Assembly: GCF_000275845.1 (NCBI RefSeq)
Contig: NW_006766894.1
Span: 303,256 to 367,255, forward strand
Reading direction: 5' to 3'
DNA from: Dichomitus squalens LYAD-421 SS1
Taxonomy: Eukaryota; Basidiomycota; Agaricomycetes; Polyporales; Polyporaceae
Length of the DNA stretch: 64,000 nucleotides
Shown here: in pieces, positions 53,877-64,000 of the stretch
Layout of the letters: the number at the start of each line of letters is the position of its first letter
Numbering within the stretch: the first letter of the stretch is position 1
Program-made: the position numbers and the translations under genes
The notes under the pieces: model-generated
Database searches by the model: none
Told to the model about the DNA's origin: nothing
The model's input: only the letters and a program-made list of their open reading frames with translations

Positions 53877-56385
53877 ATGCATATCCCAGGCGTATTCCTC
53901 ATTATCGCGCTAGGTGCGTCAAGAGCTAACGCAAGGACATGCACCATCAAGCCTTTGGGACACAGCCAAAGTGACGTCTCTCAGGTTCGTGTTGCTCTTC
54001 ATATATGCGCAAATGATTCTGCCTACCTACGCTAGCTCAATTCACTTTATGCGTCCAGATCGAAGCAGCTATTGCTGCGTGTGGGTACGGCGGGACAACT
54101 GTTCTGGAAGCTGGTGAATACAACATCACCCGGTGAGTCTAGTCCTGCAGCGACATGCTTTGAAGCGTGCTGACCGTGAGCTCGCTCAGTAAAATGCATT
54201 GGGACCTCGCCAACTCCCACGTCGACCTTCACGGGTCTCTGAACGTGCGCAGATCATTCATCCTACGTCCCTCGGACACGTACTGACCTCCACCCGCCGC
54301 AGTTCGTCTTCGACCTCGAGCATTGGATGGACCCCGCGTCGACCTACCGCGTCATCTTCATCCAGTCCCAAGCGTCGTGGTTCGTCGTCTCCGGCCATGA
54401 CTTCACCATCGACGCGCACGGCACGGGGGGCATCGTCGGCAACGGCCAGCACTGGTGGTCGTGGTACGGAAACGCGACGCGCCTCGACGGCGACGGGCGA
54501 CCTGTGTCGCTCACGCTGTCGCACGTCGCGAGGGGGACGGTGCGGGACTTCAGGGTGGACGGCCCGCCGTTCTGGTGCAACGCGGTCGCGGACTCGAGCG
54601 ACGTGCTGTACGACGGGATGACGTGCGTGTCCGAGAACGCGGACGAGACGTGGTTCGGACAAAAGTGAGCGTGTTGGCGTTTGCTCCGTTTCGTGCGCGC
54701 GATGCGTGCTGCCCATGATTGCGCGCCCATCGCTCACCGTTTGGTTCGTACCTGGCCAGCATCGTTTGGAACACGGACGGTACGTTGGGTACTGCTACTT
54801 CTTCTACATCGCCGAAGCAAGTGCTGGGTGCGTCCGCCGCTCATATGACCCTCGGGCCCGGCAGGGATCGACACGTACCGATCGGACAACATCACGATGC
54901 TCAACTGGGACGTGCGTCCACATCTTCTCTTGGGACCCCTTCTCCATTCCACTCTCAGCACGCATAGCATCTCAATTGACCGTTACGGAACGTATCGCAG
55001 ATCACCACTGGAGATGATTGCTTGGCAATCAAGGGGGTACGCGTTCCGCTTCCTCGGGTTCGGTCCCGAGGCCTCGCACGCTCACGTACGCTGACTGCCT
55101 GGACGCCTTCATGCATCGCAGAACTCGACGAACGTATTCGCCAAGAACGTCACCTGCCGCGGGGGGACGGGCATCGCGTTCGGCTCGGTGGGGCAGTACT
55201 ATCAGCTCGTACGTCCTTCCCCTTCTCGACGTACAGTACGTGAGAACCCGACGGTATTGACGGTAACGGTCAGCCTGACTACGTCGATAACGTCGTTTTG
55301 GAAGACATAACGGTGAGTAAGCACATCGTCGTCTCCTCTTTGTCTCGACTGCGCGCGCAAACGCTACGTCCGTAATGTGATTGTCTCTCTGACGACGAGC
55401 GTCTGGTGAACGTCCTGTGTGCTCCATCTGACAAGTTCGTGCGACCGGACGCCCAAGTCCAGCCGCTGATGGAGCATGGGGTGCGTGACTTCCGTCAGGT
55501 TTGCAAACGGAATACGATAGTTGACGAAGACTCGACAGGTGTACTTCAAGTCGTGGACGGGGACGAGGATAGGGTTTCCACCTACGGGAGGAGGAGCAGG
55601 CGGAGGTAAGTCCAGAGCGCGATTGCGGTGCAAGACAAGTACGGGAAACTCACAGCGGCATGTCTTCGGTATACATTTCTAGGACGCGTATCTGGCGTGG
55701 TCGCGCGAAACGTCAACCTGGATCAGGTCACAACGCCTATCCAGGTCTATCAAACAAACCTCGGACATCCGTGAGTCCCGGCTCCGAGGCATCCAGCCAT
55801 ATACTGACGCTAATCTTCCTGATGTACGTATACGTGTTGTGGGCTGACGCACTGCTGGCTACATCAGAGGGGACAAACCGTCGAAATTGCAATTCACCAA
55901 TCTCACCTTCACGAATTGGACGGGGACCGCACAGACATCTACAGGTATGTACGCACCTGCGATCAAACAATTCCGTGTTCGGGCATGATATTGCTCCGAA
56001 ACGATGGCGGTCTGTGGATGCAATCGGTGCTTGCTTTGTTTGGATGCTTGATTGCTCCAGCTTGTGTGCTCGTCGGGCTCTTCTCGAGAATCCGTAGCAA
56101 TCAACAATGGATACAGATAAGTACCTTCTACCAGCCCGCTTGGTGCTCTCGCGCATTCTGTTTTTCCACAGATAAGAGATATACACTGATTATCCTTGGC
56201 GTTCCGCAGTCGTTGATCTCGAATGCAGCCCTGCGGCACCATGCACAGACCTCACGTTCGAGCAGATCAACATCGCCGTTCCCGGCGATCAGGTCGCTGA
56301 ATTTGCGTGTGTGAACGTAGCAAGCGTCGCGGGGGTCGCCTGCGGAGGGTGGGTGCCGTTTCCTCACCGTCTGTCGTTTTTCTAA
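53877..56385 (+). CDS. Secreted GH28-family pectinolytic-type enzyme
   Basis: Fourteen exons: 53877-53984, 54059-54132, 54190-54244, 54303-54664, 54760-54779, 54865-54911, 55001-55036, 55122-55208, 55274-55312, 55436-55480, 55539-55605, 55683-55770, 55868-55944 and 56210-56385. They give 426 aa in phase. A signal peptide (MHIPGVFLIIALGASRANA) leads into a right-handed beta-helix. GH28 acid motifs are present: NTDG (about residue 205) and TGDD (about 226). At the usual catalytic His (GHG) it reads GGTGIAFGSVGQY, and the RIK motif is reduced to TRIGF. Many NxS/T sequons suit an extracellular enzyme. The fold suggests exo-polygalacturonase or rhamnogalacturonan-type activity. The last intron (265 nt) may hide a small exon. 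Confidence 0.85.
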
Positions 56386-57232
56386 ACTTGAGCTGCTATC
56401 TTTGCGCTGGGGTATTAATACGTGGGCACCTGTCGTCATCGCGGTTGCTGGCCGTTCTCCGTTGTTAACGTTGGGCGTGGGCGGCGGTCAGGAAGCAGTG
56501 ATTCATCGAAGGGGACGCAGCTGACGCTGCGTGGAGGTGATGAGCGCATACATAGCATAGCAGCAGACGGAGGGCGGAAAGAGGTCAATAATTTTTATCA
56601 AAATTGTCTGATCAAGGACGGAGGGATGCGCAGCACGGTCCAACGTTGGCGTAGAAATGACAGAAGGCAGACAGCGCAACGCGCACGACACTAGTTATGC
56701 AGAGTGCTCTGTTCCGTGAGCCGGCAGGGTTGATGCGGCGGCTGAGCGATGATCGCCTTCTCGTCCATCGCAGGGCTATGTTTGTTCTGACATATCTGTG
56801 GCAAGCTGACGGCGTTTCGGAGGCTCTCTGGCAGTACGAGCGAACGCTGACCTGGGTTTGTATGGAGATTACTGAGGTTGATTGGACACCGGTGTCTGTT
56901 GAGATGATTGTGCGGTGGAGATGGGAACTGGTCGAGGACGGTTCCGGCGCAGCGGGGCAGGCTGGAGAGGGTCTGGAAGGCGTCGGCCAGGGGGTCGCAT
57001 AGCAACATAAAGCGGGTGTCGCAGCTAGCGCCCAGCAACAGCTCGCTCCTGCACGAGCAAATCACAAAACATCTCACCCGCCCCCCACCACCTCTGCCCC
57101 CTCCCATTCTTTTCTTCCTTCTCCCTCTCCCGTCCTTGTCCTTTTCTACAGGCAGGCCCTCATTCTGCGCAGGACGTCGACTTCGCTCTTGTCCCGACCC
57201 GACCGACAACCGCCCCCACAGGCAGCCAAATC
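56386..57232. other. Upstream region of noxA
   Basis: A 172-aa antisense frame (56691-57209) is probably spurious. A C-rich, CT-rich tract (57075-57140) just before the noxA start is a likely core promoter or 5' UTR. Confidence 0.45.
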
Positions 57233-59326
57233 ATGCCCTTTAACAAAAGGCGTCAGTCCAGCATGGATTTCTCAGACGGCAAGATCCCCTCTCTCGAGCA
57301 GCACCCCGACATCGTCATCAACGGCAATGGCCCTGGCCACCTCCAGCGCAACAAGACCGAGCGCCGCCGCCTCCAGGGGCTCCAGCGCACCAACACCACC
57401 ACCTCCCAAGGCGTGACGCCCTATGTGCCCCGCACGCTGACGGAGAAGTATAACCACTGGATGATCAACGAAGGTGGTCGCCGCCTCTTCTTCTTTGGCT
57501 TTTTGCTCTTGCATGCCCTGGTCATTGCTCTCGGGTTCGTGCACTATCGGCTCAAGGACAACTTGGTCGGCTCCAATTCGACATTCGGCATCACCTTCCG
57601 TGAGTGGCTCACAACTGTGCTATTCAGGTCACAGCGCCCCCCTAATGTCTTGTCTGAACTATAGCGATCGCCCGTACGGCTGCACTCATGTTGCACGTCG
57701 ATGTCGCCTTCATCCTCCTCCCGGTTTGCCGCAACTTCATCTCGATGCTCCGCCGCACGTCCTTGAACCAGGTCATTCCGTTCGACAAGAACATCACGTT
57801 CCACAAGGCCGTCGCGTGGTCCATCGTCATCTTCTCCATCGTCCACATTGTCGCCCATATGGTCAACTTCACCGAGCTCGCCATGATCGACCCCGACGCG
57901 ACGACGACCGGCAAGAAGGTCATTGCGTTCATCTCCGCCAACTTTGTCACTGGCCCCGGTGCGACCGGCTGGATTATGACCGCCGCGCTCGGTATCATGG
58001 TCTGGTTCGCGATCGAGAAGCGTCGCCGTGCCCACTTTGAGTGGTTCTGGTACTCGCACCATCTCTTCATCGTCTTCTTCATCAACTGGCAGCTCCACGG
58101 TATGTTCTGCATGATCAAGCCCGACCGTCCGCCCTATTGTTCGTACAACACTATCGGCGTTTTCTGGGTATGTCTCGTATTCTGAGCATCTGAGCAAGGG
58201 AAGGGGGAAATCTGACATCCTTGTAGCGCTACTGGCTTGTCGGCGGTGTCATCTGGATTTACGAGCGTATCCTTCGTGAGGTCCGCTCCCGTCACCGCAC
58301 CTACATCTCCAAGGTCATTCAGCACCCCTCGAACGTCATGGAAATCCAGATCAAGAAGGAGAAGACGACCACTCGTGCCGGCCAGTACATCTTCTTGTGC
58401 TGCCCTGAGATCTCCTACTTCCAGTGGCACCCCTTCACCCTTACCAGGTACGCTGCGCTTCTCATCCCAAGGTTGGACTTCTCGCTCACGAAATCACAGT
58501 GCCCCTGAAGAGGACTATATTTCCGTCCACATCCGCGTCGCCGGCGACTTTACCACTGCCTTCGCGAAGGCTGTCGGCTGCGACTTCGGCAGGAATGAGA
58601 AGGGCGAGAAGAGCGATGCCGGAGGCAAGGTTGTCGGCACCTCTACGAACCCGCCCATCAACCGCGTCCTCCCCCGCGTCATGGTCGACGGCCCCTTCGG
58701 CTCCGCGTCCGAGGACTTCCTCAACTACGAGACCGTGCTCCTCGTCGGCGCCGGTATCGGCGTCACGCCGTTCGCGTCGATCCTCAAGTCGATCTGGTAC
58801 CGCATGAACAACTTCAACTCGTCGAAGCCGACGCGGCTCTCCAAGGTGTACTTCACGTGGGTCATCCGCGACTTCGGCTCCGCCGAGTGGTTCCACTCGC
58901 TGCTGCACGCGATCGAGGAGCAGGATACGCAGAACCGGATCGAGATCAACATCTACCTGACCGCGAAGATCAAGGAGGAGGACATGAACAACATCATCGT
59001 CCAGGACGTCGGCGCGGAGAAGGACGCGATCACCTCCCTGCGGGCCCCGACGCACTTCGGGCGCCCGAACTGGGACCGCGTATTCAGCTCGATCGCGGAG
59101 AAGCACCCGGAGACGGACGTCGGCGTGTTCTTCTGCGGGCCGTCGGTGCTTTCGCGGCAGCTGCACACCATGAGCAACAAGTACTCGTCGCCCAAGGGCA
59201 CCAAGTTCTTCTTCGGAAAGGGTGCGTCTGCTCTCCTTCTCTGCTTCTGCGTGTCTTCCACGGTCAGGGTGCTTACTCTGCCTTCGCCTTCGTCGTCGTT
59301 TCCGTCGCACAACAGAGAACTTTTAG
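57233..59326 (+). CDS. noxA: NADPH oxidase A (gp91phox homologue)
   Basis: Exons 57233-57599, 57665-58167, 58227-58447, 58500-59221 and 59316-59326 give 607 aa. It makes superoxide by moving electrons from NADPH through FAD and two hemes across the membrane, and is needed in fungi for fruiting and hyphal differentiation. About 90 hydrophilic residues lead to six membrane spans carrying the heme histidines (FHKAVAWSIVIFSIVHIVAH; WYSHHLFIVFFINWQLHG). The GMFCMIKPDRPPYC loop, FAD site WHPFTLTS, NADPH sites LLVGAGIGVTP and FFCGPSVLS, and the terminal FFFGKENF follow. The last exon codes only the end of Glu, then Asn-Phe-stop. There are no EF-hands and no p-loop extension, so it is the NoxA rather than the NoxB or NoxC type. 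The N-terminus is longer than in ascomycete NoxA. Confidence 0.95.
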
Positions 59327-62300
59327 ACGCCGTGCGCCAGGCATGGGCGATGCAAGGGGGGCCTGCCGCTGCAGAGTTTCGTCGTCGGACTGTACGATCT
59401 ACCACGTGTTTGTGCTCAATCTATCTCTCTTTCTGCCTCTACACATACGGACTATCTTTGTTGTCGTTCGGTCGGGTGGCTTGCGCCAGTCGTTTGCACA
59501 CGTCCTTTCGTTTCGTGGATACGCCCGTCGGTAATGTTAGTTATCGTTGTTTTATATACGTTGCTAGCGATAGCAATCTAGTTTGGGAGCTAACACACCG
59601 TCTGAGAGATGGCTATGTGCCATGGATCTGTGTGAAAACGTTGCAGAACGCGTAGAATGCGGAGCTGCCGTGTTGATGTCATTCTGTGCTCGTCGCTCCC
59701 CAGTTGCGATGTTGTTGAGAACGCTGAGATGTAAGTAGGTACCGAGCCCGTATCTGAAGTTTATGAGTGACCTAAAAGGTCGAATATTGCGGAGACCATG
59801 AAGGGGCAGCTTGTAGCTAGGAGACCATATCGTCGTGGTGATGAGTCCCATCGACGCGTGTACGTGCCGGAATGGAAGAGTAGCGCAAAGTGTCAGGTAT
59901 GACAAGGCGTACTTGGGAGCTTCCATGTTCTGTCTATTTGCCGCGAGCTTGTAGTTATAGACGTGAGCTTGTGAGACGGGCGCGTGAGAGCGATCCGGAA
60001 GGCGTCGTGTTACACGCACCTAGGAGACAATCGATCATCCGCAACCTCTGAACTTGCCAGATGCGGGAGATAGAACGGGGACAGGGAAGCTCGCTCATCT
60101 CGACCACGGCCGTCCGTGCGTCTGCGTCGTGCGCGGGGTCTGTTCCCAACCTAGGCAGTTCAGCTGGCCAGTCCAGTGCCGAGCTCGGGATCCCGCAATG
60201 CAGCGCCGACATGAGCCGGGGAATGACAGGAGGACACCATTCGATGCGCATGCTCTGCCTGCGAAGCAGCGAGCGGGTAGCGGGCCCTTCCAGATGTCTG
60301 ACTGAGTTGGAAAGTTGACTGCACAATGGACGCCCCGATCGTCTGCGCCTTCCCTCGCTAGCGGCGCTCGCGGCGGCTCGGTGGTCACGCCAGACGCAGC
60401 AAGTGCATCCTGCGCGGTCTCGATCGACCTAGTGGCGCCTAGGGAGGCAGGCCGCTCGAGCCGACGACGGTGCCCGCGTGCCCAGACACGCGGTGTCCGT
60501 GCGGTGGAAAAGTCCCAAGGGCTAGGGCGCGCGCTGGGCGGGCATAAGTGCTGCCTGCCCACACGGGTGGGGCGACGAGGAAGACGCGGGGACACGGGTC
60601 CAGTCTGCACGAAGGCGCGGAGAGGAGCAGACGAGGAAGCCCGCGTCGTCCTCCGCGACCGCTGCGAATGGAGCAGGCGAGCGCGAGCGTGCGGTCGTCT
60701 GTCGCGGGATGGGGGTCCAGCCGCGTTCGCTGGGCCGGGGCGAGAGCCGGCCTCCAGAGTTCACACTTGGTTTACGTCTCGGGCCTCGCTCGCTGTCGCG
60801 CGCGCGGGCTCTCAGGCCCAGCCAGCTCGCGCGCATTTGCCACGGTGCATGTGGGCGCATCTGACCACCCCCCAGTACTTGGCTTGGGAAGCGCGTTCCT
60901 GGATGGTTACTCTTGTTCCGCAGGAAGGGCTGGAGAGGTCACTATGGCTGTGTCGCGACGCTGCAAAGTACGTACACTTCTCGATGAAGCTTCACGGCGT
61001 AACAGCCTTCCAAAGTCCAGTTGCGCTTGGCAGTTAATTTCCTTGGATGCCACCTTGTCTGACAGTCTTCGTCAAGTCTGAGCTGAGCCATCGCTGGCTT
61101 CACGCTTCGAATTCCCGGACTTGGGTCACTATGTTCCCGCAAGAGCCGTTAGGCATCATAAGCTCTTTGACGTCGGCGACGACCGCTTCATTATGCGGGC
61201 CTGCTCAACGTGAGTGTGAGTGAAGGTGAGTGAAGGTTTGCATATTGCGGTCCGTCTGTGCGCTATTAGCAAGGCCTGCTGAAGAGCTTTGTCCGAGTCT
61301 GGAGCACAGTGCAAAAATACGTGCCATTGAGCCAACCCAGCGACGGGCGCATATATTCCGATAGGAGCCTTCTCGTGGACGTACGAGAAGCACCGAGAGG
61401 CCGCCGACGAGAGCCTAAGCCAAAGTGCGTGATGGTGCTCTACGACTCAGTGTGAAAGCGCTGCATTGACCTGCCCACTCAGGCCGCGCTCATCCCCGAC
61501 GCTTCGACTCATAAACCTAGGAGGGGGCAATAGAGCAATACGGGTGCTGAACTGATAGACGTCCGTGATAGGATAGGCATCAATGAATGAACCTTGGGAC
61601 GGAGCATGATGCGACATACCCATGCAGGCGGGCGTTCGCACTGGGAGCGTGTGCTCCATTGCATCCTGGGGGCCCCTCCCTGTGGAGACGCGAACCACCG
61701 CCGCCTTCTTGAGCCGAAGAAACACCCCTAGACGAATGCATCGGAGAGAAGCTGGCAAACAACTGCCCAGGAAGGCCGCATGCGCGACGTCGACATCGAC
61801 AACTGTTCGCGTCGTCCGGCGGACTGGCAACCGTTCAAGTCTCGGAGAAGTTTGTTGGCAGCGGTGCTTCCTACTAGCCTTTGCATGCTGAGCGGTTCTG
61901 ACAGCATGCGTCCGTCCGCAAGCGCAATAAAGAGGCGTCCGTTCGAAGGGTGTGCGCGTGAGCAGGCTAGCGGACGCCAAGTGGCGGTTACAAATAGCGC
62001 ACGCCGGGCGATCCTGCTGGGAAAACATAACAGCGGCTGCTGTCGCAGGGCCGGTGGGCCATCTGACTCCCTCCGGCTTGGAGCTTTTACTGACCGGGCC
62101 TGTGCTTCCAGCGATCCGGCGACTCGTAGGTGGAACCGGAGGCACAACCATCTTAGTTCGGAGAGAAGAGGGCTTGACAGGTTCGGGACTCGGAGATGGG
62201 CTGTTGCATGGAACACTCGACAAGCTCGCGGCAGATGGGATTCATACCGGGTAACGTAAGGCGAGGCTCGGAGTCAGGTTCTTCGGATTCGGTGCGTCTC

Positions 62301-62806
62301 CACTCGCATTATCGTCTCATCTACACACCCAATGGTCCTATCCTTGTCGATCTCAACACTCCGCGACACGCTAGCAGGCTGTAATTGTCAGGAGAGTCTC
62401 GAGCAGTCCATGATTCGTGAGTGCCAATATCACCCCTTGGGGCAGCCAAGGAGGCTGCAATTGGTATGGTGCAGTATATGGCAAGCCCGCGACGTCGAGA
62501 GAATAGGGAGGAAGCTTGCAAACGGACGACGGAGCCGCTTGTCGTCTGGCCTCGGGATGTGTACCGCTGCGACTCGAGCGGTGATCCTCGGCGTCCGCGG
62601 TTGGGATGTCGAGCCGTGTGGACGAGGACATGCCTGAGCCGGGTACGCGGCAGCCTCTTTGGCAGACCTATAAGTATAGGCGGTATCCAGCAATCCTCGA
62701 CCTCGTCAGTGCCACACGACGTCGGAGACACCACTGTCCGCATCCGAACACCCATCCAAGTTCAGTCCTAAACTCGCATCTCGTATACCAACATCCGTCG
62801 TTCAAG
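59327..62806. other. Gene-poor stretch of 3.5 kb
   Basis: Contains long open frames without recognisable families: 60315-61037 (+, 240 aa, Arg/Ala/Gly rich, in a GC-rich stretch) and 61447-62223 (-, 258 aa, with CAICNRHL and CACGRTH Cys motifs). The second is opposed by a plausible plus frame at 61952-62254 (LLLTGPVLPAIRRLVGGTGG). Codon-like patterning is weak and no splice chain emerges. These may be chance frames in GC-rich DNA or old transposon parts. Confidence 0.35.
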
Positions 62807-63858
62807 ATGGCATCTGTCCGCCGCCTTGTCGATCCTTCAGGTACAGGCACCCGCCACCGTCCCCATCTTCCGCGTACTGATCGTCGGTCACTCCTTCAGA
62901 TGAAGATGTTGAGGCCATCGTGCAAATCTTACTAGACGCATTCAAAGACGGTCAGTGATTCTAGTTAACGTGCATCAGCAAGTGTTCCGTGGTCATCGTC
63001 ATATTTATTCCTCCTTCTTCCCCGCTGCAGACGTCGGTATGGCGTCAATCAGCGGAAATTCCGCCCGGACGCACGCCGACGTACATAGGCGAACCATCCG
63101 TGCATGTATCGCACATGGAGAGGTATATGTTGGCCTCGTGAACGAACGAATACAAGGCGTCATTGCCTCAATCGCCCCCGGGGAAGACTGGCATTTCTAG
63201 TTGGTCCATACCATCATTCTTCCATGTGAACTGAAAGCACACCTGTACTCTGCATGTTCTGCGCTCGCGCCCCACAGTCAACAAGAAGACTTCCTCCGGA
63301 GCTTGTCGCCGTACCTCAGCGAGTGGTATTCATATCATGTACGCTCACGCTCGCCCGGCTCGCGACCATGCTGTAACGATTGATCGTTGACTCTTCACCA
63401 GTACATACCTACTTACGAGGAGCTCTACAGGAGTGCGTTCAGATCTGGGGAGCGTGCCCGAAGGGACGCATGGCATATCAAAGTCCTCGCTGTACATCCT
63501 GACGCACAGCGTCGGGGGCTCGGGCGACTGTTGCTTGGCAGTGTGAGCAAACAGGCAAGTCATCTTCATATTCCCTGCATCGATGTTAATTGACGGTTCA
63601 ATTCCTGCACCAGGCTGATGCTAGTGGGAAGCGGATAGTCACGGACGTTAAGAGTCCATATCACGTGAGTCCTTAGCCCCGATGGCGTAGGACCGGTCGC
63701 ACTGATGATACATCGCGATTTCTCCAACCCTACCGGTACAGGTCCAGTGGTTTCGGAAGTCTGGATTCTCTCATAGAGGCGTGAAGAACTTCACCTCGAA
63801 GGACTCCACCGGCTTCCCACTATGGTGCATGGCGAGGGAACCCGGCCCATCTGTGTAG
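62807..63858 (+). CDS. GNAT-family N-acetyltransferase
   Basis: Exons 62807-62840, 62900-62950, 63031-63199, 63278-63338, 63402-63554, 63614-63664 and 63742-63858 give 211 aa. It transfers acetyl from acetyl-CoA to an unknown amine. It starts MASVRRLVDPSDEDVEAIVQ ILLDAF, has the central strand AHGEVYVGLVNERIQGVIAS, motif A VLAVHPDAQRRGLGRLLL (about residues 132-149, Q-R-R-G-L-G pyrophosphate loop), and the C-terminal YHVQWFRKSGFSHRGVKNF with Phe/Trp typical of motif B. The 63554 junction uses a GC donor (CAG|GCAAGT). The exon 3 donor (GTTGGT at 63200) is weak, so that junction is the least certain. It is soluble with no targeting signal seen. Confidence 0.82.
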
Positions 63859-64000
63859 CCTAGGTCCCTTCCCGACGTCGTCAACTCTCCATACATTCGA
63901 AGGTCCAAGCATCCGCCCTTCAGGACTATCCCTCGACTGCTGTAGACCCAAAGCTGCGATATTCTGCTACGCCTGTATACTATACAGCATCAATATTTAG
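63859..64000. other. Right-edge sequence
   Basis: 142 bp downstream of the GNAT gene, probably 3' UTR. No further feature. Confidence 0.5.

Noticed and set aside
56691..57209. 172-aa antisense frame upstream of noxA
   Set aside because: Low-complexity Arg/Gly translation of the CT-rich noxA leader; no family signature.

Overview
The window reads as nuclear DNA of a filamentous basidiomycete, most likely an Agaricomycete. Genes are dense with 45-80 nt GT-AG introns. Recognisable families include a Cmt1/CAP59-type mannosyltransferase, a membrane-anchored SGNH capsule-associated protein, a CFEM/GPI surface protein, NoxA, P450s of the mushroom expansion type, F-box and HNH-domain proteins, and GH28. 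All exon models were built by hand from splice signals, reading phase and family resemblance. There is no transcript support, and no database search was run.

Layout. 0-13 kb is a decayed, P450-rich accessory region. It holds a 5'-partial P450 running off the left edge, the intact splicing factor ISY1, a degenerate copy of ISY1's 3' end, a Tc1/mariner-like element that contains an assembly gap flanked by an exact 406-bp repeat, a P450 relic, and a nearly full-length P450 pseudogene with at least five lesions. 13-22 kb has two small MITEs, a tRNA-Ala(CGC), a divergent pair of capsule-type glycobiology genes (SGNH protein on -, Cmt1 on +), a MITE full of CCCATA motifs, a CCC1-type iron/manganese transporter and a tRNA-Ala(TGC). 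22-32 kb has another MITE, RPL31, a CFEM protein, a poorly defined minus-strand gene, a multi-span membrane protein and a second, identical tRNA-Ala(CGC). 32-43 kb has an F-box pseudogene, a divergent cyclophilin, a histidine-phosphatase-fold protein lacking the usual HD motif, COP9 subunit 1, and a DHHC palmitoyltransferase divergent from it. 43-53 kb has a 17-exon ABCC/MRP transporter, then an HNH-nuclease pseudogene bracketed by two copies of the transporter 3' end, then a SAP-like nuclear protein. 54-64 kb has a GH28 enzyme, NADPH oxidase NoxA, about 3.5 kb of gene-poor sequence and a GNAT acetyltransferase with a GC-AG intron.

How the genes relate. Most neighbours are unrelated housekeeping and accessory genes. 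The one pairing that suggests shared function is the head-to-head SGNH/CMT1 pair, both of capsule or cell-surface polysaccharide families, with starts about 0.5 kb apart. The clearest evidence of recent rearrangement is the duplicated ABC-transporter terminus around the HNH unit, the truncated ISY1 copy, and at least five non-autonomous DNA transposons.
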